In this document: positions 1 to 11,232 of the stretch, in pieces | Layout: each line of letters begins with the position of its first letter | Position numbering within the stretch: the stretch's first letter is position 1 | From: Sarocladium kiliense | Lineage: Eukaryota > Ascomycota > Sordariomycetes > Hypocreales > Sarocladiaceae | Direction: 5' to 3' | NCBI GenBank assembly: GCA_030734395.1 | Contig: JAUZTG010000024.1 | Span: 248,001-312,000 of the forward strand | Length of the DNA: 64,000 bases | Program-made: the position numbers and the translations under genes | The notes under the pieces: generated by a model | What the model saw: only the letters and a program-made list of their open reading frames with translations | Database searches by the model: none | Told to the model about the DNA's origin: nothing

Positions 1-131
1 GGATCATCAACCATGGAACTGATGCAGCAAAGTCGACCCGAATCTGTCTCCGAAACCTCTCTCTCAGCCGCTGCCAACCTGCTTTTCCTTCTGGCGACCT
101 CGAATTCGTGGACTTGTCACCAGATCTATGC

Positions 132-1051
132 TCAATAGCACTCACTGGTCTCGTTCTGTCCAGGCTGAGCCTCGCCGCTCTCAATGGCAGCAAGATGAGC
201 CCTCGCCACGTACGAGTATGAAGGGTACCAGCGATCCAGGAAGGGGATCAACTCGGGCGCACCAGGGGTGTTGCGCCAATCCCTCATCAAGTCCATGGCA
301 ATCGCGAAGAAGCTCAAGACCTGAACGCCAGCGGCAGCCATGCGGTCGTTGCTCACATCTCGAACAAGGGCAGTGGTAGTGCCCGAGGCTTCGACGTTGA
401 TGAACACGGAGTAGCCCTCCTCGATCAGGGAGAGGGCGAGGAACGTCGTGCAGACATCGGTGACGATACCGGAGAGGATGATTTGCGACTTCTTGGTGGC
501 GCGGACAGCGTCGCGGAACTCTTCGCGATCCCAGGCGTTGACCTCACCCTGACGCTTGATCAGGGGCGCATCTGGGTACATCTCGAGGATCTCTTTGGGG
601 AGGGGACCATTCGGACCTATGATGGTTAGGACAACATTGCCAGATGGCTCTGAGGAGGAAACAACGTACCAACTTCGGCAGAGGTGGTCAGAATGACGGG
701 CATGTCGAAGACCTTACCGAGAGCAGCGTGGGCGAGGAGGTTGTGGCGGTAGACGACGGGGTCGAAGTCGTGAACAAGTTGGTAAAGGCCAACCTGGTGA
801 TCAACAACGAGGAGCAACTGGACACATGTCAGTAATCTTGTCTCGTCTTGGAATGGGGGGAGACTTGATCGGTCAGAAAGCTTACCGAGTCATTCTTGTC
901 AAGTCTTTCGAAGACGTAACCTGGGATCGTGTAAGTGGTTGACTGGACTGGCACAGAGCACAACAGCAGAAAGGCGTTACTCACCACCCTTGCCCTTGGC
1001 TGCGGCCATGGCGGCCATGCCGCAAGCAAAGAGAATGTTGAACAGCTTCAT
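132..1051 (-). CDS. Secreted isochorismatase-family hydrolase (YcaC-like)
   Basis: Four exons (1051-985, 920-886, 817-670, 616-132) join in phase to 244 aa. The start at 1051 gives a short hydrophobic leader (MKLFNILFACGMAAMAAA), so the protein is probably secreted. The body matches the cysteine-hydrolase fold of bacterial YcaC and isochorismatases: VVDHQVG near residue 40, TSAEVGPNGP near 80-88, and VTDVCT near 135-140. By family analogy the triad is Asp40, Lys104 and Cys139. All three are seen; the assignment is inferred. The substrate is unknown: YcaC-type members have no firmly established one, and true isochorismate cleavage cannot be concluded. No functional partner is apparent nearby; the next gene lies 2.5 kb away. 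A cytosolic form starting at a later Met is possible but would lose the leader. Confidence 0.88.
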
Positions 1052-3584
1052 GATGAGTGTAGCTGGGCAATTGGTCGAGAAAAGAGTACTGATGGCTTCG
1101 AGTTCTGCTGCAGAGACCAGTGCGACAATGTCCTACTCTGCACAGCAAGTCTACCGGGACGAACCCTTCTACTTATACTTTCTCCCAGCCCAACTATTTG
1201 CCATGCCCGCCCACAATACCAGCGACATCGCAGCGGTCAACCTTGTTCATCAAGAGGGTCTCGCGATCCGCCATGGCCCCATTCGGCAAGAGGGCTACGA
1301 GCACAAGGGCCTCGCGAAGCCATTGACGCGGACCTGCGAGGTCAGCTTTCAGTCAGCCAGCGCCGACTACGGCTCACGATGCAGTGCTAATGTAAGCTAT
1401 CCCGTGGAAAAAATAGGCAAAAGGTCGAAGCAGGCGTCGATAGTCAACCAGCGGACGGGTTGGGACGGGAGCTCGCAGTGGAGGTCTGGTTGGCAAGCTG
1501 ACTCGTCGATGCAACTGCAGTATCGGAACAGACGACTCAATCAGGGCTCACCGGGTGGGACACTACCGTTGCCTTGAAAGCAACCCTGTTTGTGACAATG
1601 GAATCTGTCGGGTGGGATGTCATGCAGCTCTCTGTGGCTTGCAGCCTGTAAGAGAGGGGAAGAAGGCATAGCACACCGCGTCAAGGGTTCCCAACGGTCC
1701 GCACCGCAGCTAAAGGGTGCGCCACTCAGAGCCTAGAAGTCAAAACTGGTCAAGAAGCTCCGGGGGAGCAGTGAAAGAAGAGCGGCTGGGTCCGGTCGGA
1801 CAAGACCCTTGTTGCACGGCACATCGTATCCCCTCTTGCTCTCGGATGGGGTATGTCGTATAGACCCCGCCGTGGTGGTCAGCTATATGGACAGGAGGCA
1901 CAATGATGTGAAGATACAACTAGTTGATACGTCGTAATGCTAGAATCTATGCAATGGTACCTCAGTATTTGCTACCGACATACAGGCACAATTGCTCAGA
2001 TCGCAGATAGCCAAGCATGTGTGAGGTGAGGGAGGTTGGCGAGTTGGCAGTCAGGCTTGCGGCCGCCTTGCCCGAGGTTTACGACTGACAACTCATGGCA
2101 TTGTTCAACGAGTCAGTCAGAACTAACTAAGCATGCTCTATTCCCCATATATCGTCGGTGCGTGATTTGAATTTACGGTCAAAGCAAGCAGGGCAGTCAC
2201 GCCGACGAGTACGAGGTGCCGCCTTTGCTGGTCTCCGAGGAAGACCGACATGGATCTCGACTGGGGAGCGAGATGATATGGCGGGTCCATGGTATATATG
2301 AGATGTGAGTTATGTAACACTCGGCTCTGAGATGCAGACCTTCTGAGTTATACCTTCTGTACCTTGCATCTCACCAGGACCTACGCTGTCCCTGCCGCAA
2401 GATTATCGCATGGAGATCCCTGCATCACCACTATACGATAAGATCAATTAGGCTAGAAAAAGAGAACCACGGTTTGACTTATGGAACCGCCCATAAACTC
2501 AATCTCGCAGCTCCTTTCGAGGTGCTCTGACTCGCAAGTTCTGTCTCGATCCTTGTGTGCATATCACGTCGCCCCCAACCGCCGCCTTGACCCTCCAGCG
2601 ATATATACAGTGACCCACAATGTCAAGATGAGCTTACTCATCTACACTGTCATGTGCGTCTTTTTTATATGTCCTGAAATCACGCAGGGTCCTATTGGGC
2701 ATACCGCTCGAAACTGGAAGCTCCTGGTGGCACATTAGCTGGCAGGGGGGTGCGAGTAGGCGATGTCCTGAAGTTCCCAAGAGATTGACTCATACAATCC
2801 ATACTGACATTGCCGAGCTGGGACATGCCGAGTTTCCGTGGCCATAGCCGAACTTGACCTTGCCGTATTCGTACCTTGAATATAGAGTATTGAGCCCTAG
2901 TCATAATCCAACGTAGGGAGGCCATTCTCTCATTACCTCTCCTGAAATTGAAGGAGCCTGTGCTCATTGATCGATGCTACTCGAGGAACTAATATCTCCG
3001 CCTTGGCAACTTGACGTTCAGCTGTGAGCGCCGCCTTGGAACTGGTGCGCTCATTGCGACAATGCCGTGGCTTCGCAGTTGTCAAGATGAGGGAACTTAC
3101 ATAGTCCATAGCCATGCGGAGTCTTTGGGATACGGCCGTCGGCTCTGCGAACAAGAAGAAATCAGAACATTGTCCTGGGGCAAAAGGCTCGACATGAGGC
3201 CACGCTATTGATGCTCTTAACAAAGACTACTCTTCAGTCATGGCCATCGTGCGAGAAATTTCCAGTCCGTACGAGACTACTGATCGCTGCTTGGCGTCAT
3301 TCCGGCAAGGCGACAACAATTTTGGTGTCGGGAGTTCGCCGTCGGGGTTGGAAAGGATAATCTGATACAATAATTCGTCTTACATGACGCGGGGTTGGTT
3401 GCGTTGCCAGGCGGGTGTAAACTGTTGCCTACAATTCAGGCTTCCGCGTTGATAGATATTTGGAGTTGTTCAAAAGAAGACGAATGGGTGAGGATCGAGT
3501 TCAGAACAAACCTCCATCACCCCTCGATCTTGCTTCGCTCGTTGCGGTTCTGTCACTCGATTGTTTCTTACCTTAACCTCCGCG
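1052..3584. other. Intergenic, no gene recognised (2.5 kb)
   Basis: Only short unconvincing frames occur here on either strand. None carries a recognisable motif or a plausible chain of splice sites. It holds the promoter of the isochorismatase-like gene on its left and that of the amidase on its right. I cannot exclude a decayed gene. Confidence 0.6.
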
Positions 3585-5562
3585 ATGGCTGGTCCACCAA
3601 TCAACATCGTGTTGAACGATGCAGCTCAACTTCAGGAACGGCTGTCCAACGGCGAGATCACTAGCGTGCAGCTGATAGACCTGTTTTTAGCCCAGATCCA
3701 CAGGCACAATCGAACCGGGAAGACGGTAAACGCGGTGATCACGACCGCTCCGCGGGATCATCTTCTCGCTCAGGCTCGTGCCTTGGATGCGGAGCGCCGA
3801 GAAGGGAAGCTTCGTGGCCCCCTCCATGGTATTCCCATTCTCGTTAAGGTTAAAGACCCTTGCATGAACTTTTTCCAACATTGAGTGCCCTGAAGAAGCT
3901 CACTCAGCTGACAAACGTGATCTGTATAGGATGCCATTGCAACGGGGAGTGATCTCGGGATGCCGACCACTGTAGGCTCGTATGTGTTCTCCAAGATGGA
4001 AAGTCGCACAACCGCTCCAGTCATTCAACAGGTAGAAGAATCCCCAAATGTCTAGGAAACGACACCTGCTGATTCCGTACAGCTCATAGCCGCGGGTGGC
4101 ATCATCATAGCAAAAGCGAATCTTACGGCAAGTTTGGCGTACCGAAACTCAAGGAGATGAAGCTAGCTAATATAAACTTCAGGAATTCTGCGGGCTCAAG
4201 TGAGGACTTAACACCTCGCCGAGGAGGGCTATCATCTGACATGCGACTAGATCGAATGACACACCGATAGGTTGGAGTGCGATGGGTGGCCAGACCAACA
4301 GCCCTTATCGCAGGGACGATCTTGAGGAGGATGACCAGCCAGTGAGTTTTGTCGATCCACACAGCTTATGTATTGGTAATTGAGTCAGAGATAGATGGCA
4401 GGAGGTTCCTCCTCCGGATCTGCCGTCGGAATCGTCACAGGGTTTGCACCGCTCAGTATCGGCACAGAGACTTCGGGTTCAACTGTGTATCCAGCTGGGT
4501 TGAATGGTCTTTACGCGATGAAGCTGGGTCGTGGGCAGGCCTACACAGATGGCGTCTTCAGGCTCAGTAGGGCATTTGACGGCATTGGGGTTTTGGCTCG
4601 GACACCGCGGGATCTAGCAGCCCTTGCAGAGGTAGTCATGGCCCCTGGAGCTTCAGCTCGGCTTTCACGTAGGCTTTCATTCTTTGTCAATGGGGACGAC
4701 GGAAGAAAAGTAAATGTCGGAGTGGTTCCAAGTAGTTGGGGTATGCCCAAGGGTGAGATCAAAGGGAAATGGTGGGGTCTGCCTGCGGTGGTAAGACTTT
4801 ACGACCTGCACCTGCGAAGAGTGCCTCCATCGACTGACTCCGCGTCTCGGCAGGTCTCGACGTACGAGGATATGGTTGACCGTTTCAGGGATGATGGCCA
4901 CAGCGTGAAGTATCCCGTTGAAGTATACGAAGCAGACACTCTAACACATGAGGGAAATGACCTCACCAAGGTTGCGTGTAAGTGATGCCCTGGCAGGTTC
5001 GCTACGAAGGCCATCTGACGTTTGTTGGAACAGATTACGAGTTTCCGTCGTTGGTGGAAGAGTTCCTTGGCAACTTCGACGAGAGCCTCGGCATCAAGTC
5101 CTTGGAAGATATCATAGGGTGGAACGAAGAGAATGCACAGAATGCACTTCCACCTTGTGAGTTTGTGCGAGAAACCATGGGTCCTGCTTCCTCAGCTAAC
5201 AAACTTCAGCGCATACAACTCAAACGGAGCTGATCGCCTCTTTGAAGAGCCAGATGACACCGAAAATCCGTGACGAAACCGTCGCTGCGCTTCAGAGACT
5301 CGCTGACACGGATGGCATGGGCAAAGCCATGGATGAGCAGGATCTCGATGTAATTGTAGCATGTTCCGGTTCAACCATCATCGTCTTTGCTTCTTGTGCA
5401 GGGTGGCCAGTCGCGACTTGTCCGCTGGGGAACCTCGAGAGTAATGGCCAGCCATATGGAGTATATTTTACGGCTCGGTCTGAAGAGGCGCTGTGTCGCT
5501 TTATGGGGACCTGGCATAGGATCATGCCAGGCATTCAGGGACCTGATGTATCAACCGAATGA
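3585..5562 (+). CDS. Amidase signature-family amidohydrolase
   Basis: Nine exons (3585-3848, 3930-4031, 4083-4127, 4183-4199, 4251-4341, 4395-4790, 4854-4977, 5034-5156, 5210-5562) join in phase to 504 aa. The enzyme should hydrolyse an amide C-N bond with the Ser-cisSer-Lys triad. The pieces read in family order: GIPILVKD with the catalytic Lys, GMPTTVGS, ANLTEFCGLKS, GWSAMGGQT, then the GGSSSGSAVG signature and GTETSGSTVYPA. Exon 4 is only 17 nt. Intron 3 (4128-4182) is GC-AG with a consensus GCAAGT donor, and its presence restores the family motif EFCGLKS. Intron 6 (4791-4853) is 63 nt, in frame and stop-free, so a naive translation would read through it. The start at 3585 has the normal distance to the catalytic Lys. 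Substrate unknown: fungal relatives include acetamidase-like and GatA-like enzymes. A secreted form is unlikely because no leader is seen. Confidence 0.88.
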
Positions 5563-5887
5563 CGATGATCGAGGAAATTCTTGGGGGGAGTAAAATCGGT
5601 ACCATCATGAATGGAGATAGACGATCAACGGTACTGGCTTGAACTAGAATAGGCGCGGGTTCGAAAACGATTGCAGGAGTGAACTTGGGATGAAGTGGTG
5701 ACGGGATGTGATGCACAGTGTGGCTGGATGAGCAGCAGGCAATCGATAAGCGGCGGCACTCAACGCGGGGCAGTTGCCGTTGCGGTAGCGCGAGGCGGGC
5801 GGCGTGAAGCTCAACTCAGCTCCCTCACCCACCACCAAGCATCACCATCTCCTTGACTGGCTGCTACCGGCCAGCCAAACAGTCAAA
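5563..5887. promoter_or_regulatory. Spacer and CSN5 upstream region
   Basis: This 325-nt gap separates two genes on the same strand. It must hold the amidase 3' end and the CSN5 promoter. I see no coding potential or clear TATA element. Confidence 0.4.
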
Positions 5888-6972
5888 ATGGAGACCGCAA
5901 TGAAGAGCTGGGGTAATTCTTCCTCATATGAAGCTCCTGAAGAAGCTGCTGACACTTCACTCTCCCAGAGCTCGACAACAACGTGCAGCTTGTCGATCCC
6001 AAGCTCGATGCACTCTACAAGTACGACCCCGACTACCACAAAGCTCAGATCAACGGCAATCCCTGGACAAAAGATCCTCACTACTTCAAGAACGCCCGCA
6101 TCAGCGCCGTGGCTCTCATCAAGATGACCATGCACGCCCGCTCGGGTGGCGATCTCGAAGTCATGGGTCTCATGCAGGGTTACGTCGACGGCGACAGCAT
6201 CATCGTCACGGATGCTTTTCGCCTACCTGTAGAGGGAACGGAGACGCGAGTCAATGCGCAAGGCGAGGCGAACGAGTATATGATCGAATATCTCGACTCA
6301 AGTCGGGCTCTGGGCCGCCAGGAGAACGTCGTTGGCTGGTACCACAGTCACCCAGGTTACGGCTGCTGGCTCAGCGGCATCGATGTCGATACACAGCACC
6401 TTCAACAGTCTCACAACGAGCCCTTCCTTGCTGTTGTCGTTGATCCAGACCGAACCATCGGCGCTGGAAAAGTCGAAATCGGCGCCTTTCGCACATATCC
6501 TACTCAGAACAACAACCCCGCAAGTGCCCCTACCAACGCCTCAGCCTCAGCTCCCGATATCACCTCCGATGGTTTCCAGGCCGTTCCCCTCGACAAAGTC
6601 GCCGAATTCGGTGCCCACGCGAGTCGATACTACAGTCTCGAGGTCTCACATTTCAAGAGCACCCTGGATACGCACCTTCTCGAGCTGCTGTGGCACAAAT
6701 ACTGGGTGCAGACCCTCAGCCAGAACCCACTGGTGACGAATCGCGACTACGGAAATAAGCAGTTGTTGGACCTGAGCTCCAAGATTCGAGAGGCAACAGC
6801 ATCGATTACGCGGTCGCGCACAGGGCAGATGTCTAGCAGCAAGGCTCTCGAAAAGACCATCGACAAGCTCGCAACAGATGCCAGCCTGCTTGCCTCCAAG
6901 GAGAAGTCAGGTCTGTTGGCCGCGGAGATCAAAACAAAGCTCTTCAACAATCTCGGAGCCGGGTCTGCATAG
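5888..6972 (+). CDS. CSN5: COP9 signalosome subunit 5, JAMM deneddylase
   Basis: Two exons (5888-5912 and 5969-6972) give 342 aa. CSN5 is the metalloprotease of the COP9 signalosome; it removes Nedd8/Rub1 from cullins and so controls cullin-RING ubiquitin ligases in nucleus and cytosol. The MPN+/JAMM motif is intact: Glu72 (LEVMGLM), then HSHPG with His134 and His136, and Asp147 in WLSGIDVD. The N-terminal segment starting SWELDNNVQLVDP and the FRTYP stretch after the MPN core are also typical of CSN5 rather than Rpn11. Length fits the family. The first intron splits a 25-nt coding exon; the start there is required to supply the conserved Trp-Glu. All catalytic residues are present, so an active enzyme is expected. 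Confidence 0.96.
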
Positions 6973-7234
6973 AAGCAGGACGGAATTGTAGTTGATGGCA
7001 GTTGCGAATGAAGGGGCATGATGGCAAATCTTTTATGAGCAGGGCATGCATTTGGCGTTGGTAAGGTACACTACACTTTCGTGAGCTTCTGAATTATGAA
7101 TCCAAAACCACTTCTTAAAAGACCATGGCTCTCCAAGGAAAATCAGATGGCAAGGCTATTCGGTATTCGGGGCATCTGCCACTCTGCTTGCCCCAACACA
7201 ATGCGTATCCTACACATTCACAGCCCCTGCAACC

Positions 7235-8236
7235 TCAAAGCTTCGACGCTGGAACTTTTCTCGCGAGCATCGTCACCGCCCAGTTGATCTTAGCCTGATT
7301 TGAAGCAACAGACATAGGATGCGTAGGCACCAGCCCATCGAAAACATGAAAGCCGCCTGGCCAAACATGTAGCTCGCACTGCACACCCGCCTTCCACAAC
7401 TCACTTGCGTAGGAAACACACTCGTCGCGGAACACCTCGGTTGAACCCACGCTGATGAATGCAGGCGGCAGCTTCGAGAAGTCGGTACAACGCGCTGGAG
7501 CAGCGTAGGCGCTCACATCCGCCTTCCCTGCGTTGGGACCTAGGTAGAGACCCCAGGCTAGGATATTCGAGCCACGAGACCAGGTGCCTTCTTGGACGAA
7601 CTGCTTGCTGGAGGTGGTGGTGTTGCGGTCGTCGACCATGGGGCAGTCGAGGAGCTGGCCGACGATCTTGGGTCCGTTGTGGTCGCGCGCTATGATTGCC
7701 AGTGCAGCAGCTAGGTTCCCTCCGGCGGAAGATCCGGTGATCATGAGGCGATCAGGGTCAATCCCTAACTCTGCAGTGTGCTCGCCCACATACTTCAGGC
7801 CAGCCCAGCAGTCGTCTATAGCAGCTGGATACGGGTGTTCAGGCGTAAGACGATACTCGACACTGATGAGGATAGCACCCGCCGGCTTCGCCAACTGAAG
7901 CACATCCTTTGCGCCAGTGAAGCGATTCCCGCAAAGGAAGCCACCGCCATGTGTGTAGAACATTGCGGGAAGCTTGGCTGTGGCGGTAGGTCCTACGCTC
8001 GTCTGGCCGGCTTGGAGAGGTCGGAAGATGGAGATTGTGACGAGGCCTTGGTGGCTCTTAAATTGACGCTCTTCGTGGGTGTAGGGTTCGCCGGCGATGA
8101 CATCTTCGGCGGTAACAATGCTGGGGGGTGCCTGGCGCATGAGAGGGATGAAGTCGCGAGTGATGTCTTTAGGGGCAGGGTAGACATCGAGAAAAGCGGC
8201 CATTTCTGGCTCGTATGGAGGTTTGGGTATCGTCAT
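7235..8236 (-). CDS. HSL-type alpha/beta hydrolase (esterase/lipase)
   Basis: A single exon encodes 333 aa. It belongs to the hormone-sensitive-lipase-like alpha/beta hydrolases that cleave carboxylic esters. The oxyanion motif HGGG is at 96-99 and the nucleophile elbow GSSAG is at 168-172 with Ser170. The acidic residue is probably Glu267 in GSTEVFRDE and the base is His297 in GGFH. A Glu in place of the more usual Asp is seen in many fungal members. There is no signal peptide or membrane segment, so it is probably cytosolic. It ends 262 nt from the CSN5 stop, in the opposite orientation. Substrate unknown; it could act in detoxification or in secondary metabolism, but no biosynthetic neighbours support the latter. 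Confidence 0.92.
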   Translation of the reverse strand: MTIPKPPYEPEMAAFLDVYPAPKDITRDFIPLMRQAPPSIVTAEDVIAGEPYTHEERQFKSHQGLVTISIFRPLQAGQTSVGPTATAKLPAMFYTHGGGFLCGNRFTGAKDVLQLAKPAGAILISVEYRLTPEHPYPAAIDDCWAGLKYVGEHTAELGIDPDRLMITGSSAGGNLAAALAIIARDHNGPKIVGQLLDCPMVDDRNTTTSSKQFVQEGTWSRGSNILAWGLYLGPNAGKADVSAYAAPARCTDFSKLPPAFISVGSTEVFRDECVSYASELWKAGVQCELHVWPGGFHVFDGLVPTHPMSVASNQAKINWAVTMLARKVPASKL

Positions 8237-9273
8237 GGTGGGTGGTGGTGTATGTATGGATGTAGTATTCTAGAGGGTATCGTCGGATGGCAAAGGCGTG
8301 TATATGTCGCTGAGAGACAACTTCAAAGATCAGAGCTCAAGGGAGTGATGCTAGCCAAAGAAGAGAATGAAGAACTCAAGACTTCCAGGACCGATGGCCA
8401 CATGGTCTCTTTAAAGGAACTTTGAGCTAAAGCTAGGCTCTCGGACTTTTCTGCCACGCCAGGTCCCCGAGGCAATCGAGGCCCACGAGGTCGCCAGGGG
8501 AAGCTTTGCCTATACTGGGAGCTTGCAAGGAATTGAGAGCGCAAGTAAGTCGCAGGATAGGCTACGGTGGTCATGCAAGCTGTCCGGGTCTGGAAATCCG
8601 GGGTTCAGCTCGGGAGGGGTGGAGTACAGAGCTTTGAGACAGGTAGATTCAGTATGATTCATTTTGCATGATGAGCTAGTCTGTCACTGTTGACTCAGTA
8701 TGACAAGGAGCTGGCTGCACATGGTGATGATGTAGAACCTGCTGAGTGTCAACATCGCTAACTCAATGGATCAAGCATCACGGTGATATTGTCCGTGAGA
8801 ACACTCCAAATGTCGCCATGGTGTATCGTCTAGTCCAGGGACCCCGCTGCCAGGGAGGAAATCGTCTTCCGCCGGTTGTGGAGGGTTGGTTTGGCGGGAA
8901 GCGGATAGTCAGGACCAGCTGGGGTTGGGCGTGGGCCTGACTCGTGCAAGGTGGTCCACTACGATTTTGGCAATCCTGTATGGATAGGTATCAAGTCCGG
9001 CTTCAGTAGAGGTGATCTGGGCAAAAGAAACATTAATTTGCAAGATTGCAAGCAATAGAGCAAGAAATTGGCACTCCAGACCTTTCATGAAAAGTCTGCC
9101 GTAATTTCGTAGTGTTTAAGGCGAACCGCTTTGAGGGAGTCCGATCTTCTGATACTAAGGAAGTGTAGTCTATATCAGCTACAAGCCAAGGTCTACTTAG
9201 ACAGTCAGATTTCTCTCCGTCGTGATCAATTTTATATACAGTCTAAACCTTTATTCGCGTCATCAATAAAGGC
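8237..9273. other. Intergenic, no gene recognised (1.0 kb)
   Basis: Contains the upstream region of the esterase gene and the 3' flank of the ABC gene. The short frames here have no recognisable content. Confidence 0.6.
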
Positions 9274-11232
9274 TCACAACGTCCTAGGACCCCAAACTTC
9301 TTCCCACCTCCTTTCCTCCTCTCCCAACGGCCCGTCAAGCCTCCCAAACCTCGCCGCCTCTCCGGTGTTCGCTTCAGGAAGACACATCCACTCCCTCACA
9401 CAAGGCGGCACCTCCTCTTTCACATGTGCAATTGCAACGAGCGCCTGATCTTCTGTTAGACCCCCAATCTTCACGTCTTGCACACCGCTTGACACAATTT
9501 GCCCCTTGGCGTCGTATGTCTTTGTCTCGCCGTCTGTGAGGAAGAGCATACACTTGTCCCGCACAGCATCGTCCATACCACTGAAGGCTTCGTCGAGGAC
9601 CACGATGTCGACGCCACGGATCATGGCGCGAATGAATAGGGCGACCCGCTGAGCGCTGAATGAGAGCTTTCCGAAGAGGTGGTCATCGGCCCAGGCTAGT
9701 GACTCGCTACCGCCTCCAACTGCTGCCTCCGGATTCAATTCCTTCTCAAACCACTTCAAAGCTGCCTCAACCTTTCCCTTTGCTTCCTCGTCCAGCTTCG
9801 GCTTCGTCCCAAACGTCGCCGCCCATGCATTCGCCACCGTCTCACGGATAGAATGTCCCTTGGGCATATGCTGATGTACCTCTGGGCTCGAGTGTCCGAC
9901 ACGTGCCTGGATATCCCAGATAGTCAGGGGGCGCTCGCCGGATCCAGGCTCTGGGAGGCGGCTACGGCCGAAGAGGCGGATGGGGAGAGAGTAGGTCTGG
10001 GGGTGATCGGAACAGAGAAGAGAGACGATGGTGGTCTTGCCAGAGCCGTTGGGACCGAAGACGCCCCAGCGTTCGCCACGGCGGACGGTCCAAAAGAGGC
10101 CGTCTTTGGGTCCAGATGGAGTTTGCTGTGTCCAATTTCCAAGGGCGACCTTGTCACCGTAGCGGACGCGGCAACCCGACATCTCCACCAGTGGCTCGCC
10201 CTGGCTGGTAGTTGTCCCTGAGCTTTGTTGCACTGTCATCTGTGTCGTTTGTGAATGGCCGCCCGTAGACTTTCCGAGGACCCGTCCAACCTCTGACAGA
10301 GCTGCAACTGGCATGGTCTTATCCTCGACCAACCCTCCTTTCTTCACGCCCTTTACATACGTCTTTAGCCCATCTAGGACCTCGTCCTTGGGTCCCATCG
10401 ATCCGACCTGGCAGTCAGTCCTTAGGTAGACCAGATGCGTTACCCAATCCGGGAGAGGATCCTGTGGCCTGGCGCTGAGTACCAACCTTGGGCTAGCTTG
10501 CTCAGCCAACGCCTCCAATACTGGGCTCAATCCCTTGACGGTAGGAGGATCAAGCCCCATGAACGGCTCATCAAGCAAGAGGACCTCTGGTCTAAGGAGC
10601 AAAGCTCGAGCGATTCGTGCTCTGCGGCCTTGCCCATTACTTAGAAACGTGACAGGAAGATCGAGGAGGTGCTCAAGCTTGAGATCCTTGGCCACACGCG
10701 CAAGAAGTGAATCCGGGATAACGCTACTCTCGTTCCCAGGAAGAACCTCACTAGGATTCAACTCTGTGTTTCCCAACAGGAAGTCTCTCAGTGAGAAATC
10801 AGTGATCTCTCGGTACGACTCATACCTCGCAGAGAGATACGCCGCCGTTCCAGCACCACCTCCCCCAATCCCCTGCTCCCCATCAAACCCAACATACCGA
10901 ATCGCCAACTCCGGGCTCCGCATCCTGCTCGAGACAGCATCACTGGAAAGGTACGGAAATGATCTGGCCGTTGGCGGTTCACACAACAGCCTTCCTCTCA
11001 GAGCATGGAGAAACGTCGTCTTGCCGGAGAGAGACGGCCCGACGACGCACCAATGCTGCTGTGGCGAGGAAGAGGAGGACGGAAGCTCAAATGAGAGGTC
11101 AGAGAAGAGAGGAGGGTTTGAGCGGCGGCTGGAGATTTGAGAGTTCGGGTGCTGGCGATGGAAGGTGCCATTGGCAATGCGGATGATGGGCGAGGATTTG
11201 GCCGTGGCGGCAGTAGAAGAGAAGGACCTCAT
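9274..11232 (-). CDS. Two-domain ABC ATPase, YDR061W-like
   Basis: A single exon encodes 652 aa with two ABC ATPase cassettes and no membrane segments. Domain 1 has Walker A GPSLSGKT (65-72), signature LSNGQ (197-201) and Walker B VLLLDEP (217-223). Domain 2 has Walker A GPNGSGKT (393-400), a degenerate signature LSFSAQ (523-528) and Walker B IVVLDEA (543-549). The layout resembles yeast YDR061W and bacterial ModF-like soluble ABC proteins, whose function is poorly defined. The N-terminus, MRSFSSTAATAKSS, is basic and Ser/Ala-rich, compatible with a mitochondrial presequence. The degenerate second signature suggests the two ATP sites are not equivalent. It is divergent from UMP1, 477 nt away. 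It is not a transporter by itself, since no permease domain is present. Confidence 0.9.
   Translation of the reverse strand: MRSFSSTAATAKSSPIIRIANGTFHRQHPNSQISSRRSNPPLFSDLSFELPSSSSSPQQHWCVVGPSLSGKTTFLHALRGRLLCEPPTARSFPYLSSDAVSSRMRSPELAIRYVGFDGEQGIGGGGAGTAAYLSARYESYREITDFSLRDFLLGNTELNPSEVLPGNESSVIPDSLLARVAKDLKLEHLLDLPVTFLSNGQGRRARIARALLLRPEVLLLDEPFMGLDPPTVKGLSPVLEALAEQASPRLVLSARPQDPLPDWVTHLVYLRTDCQVGSMGPKDEVLDGLKTYVKGVKKGGLVEDKTMPVAALSEVGRVLGKSTGGHSQTTQMTVQQSSGTTTSQGEPLVEMSGCRVRYGDKVALGNWTQQTPSGPKDGLFWTVRRGERWGVFGPNGSGKTTIVSLLCSDHPQTYSLPIRLFGRSRLPEPGSGERPLTIWDIQARVGHSSPEVHQHMPKGHSIRETVANAWAATFGTKPKLDEEAKGKVEAALKWFEKELNPEAAVGGGSESLAWADDHLFGKLSFSAQRVALFIRAMIRGVDIVVLDEAFSGMDDAVRDKCMLFLTDGETKTYDAKGQIVSSGVQDVKIGGLTEDQALVAIAHVKEEVPPCVREWMCLPEANTGEAARFGRLDGPLGEEERRWEEVWGPRTL

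Noticed and set aside
2933..3223. 96-aa minus frame in the 2.5-kb gap
   Set aside because: No matching neighbouring exon and no domain. A gene relic cannot be shown.
7778..8425. 215-aa open frame on + strand over the esterase gene
   Set aside because: Antisense shadow of the alpha/beta hydrolase, which has a full catalytic motif set.
10535..11140. 201-aa open frame opposite the ABC gene
   Set aside because: Antisense shadow: Arg/Ser-rich, no motif.
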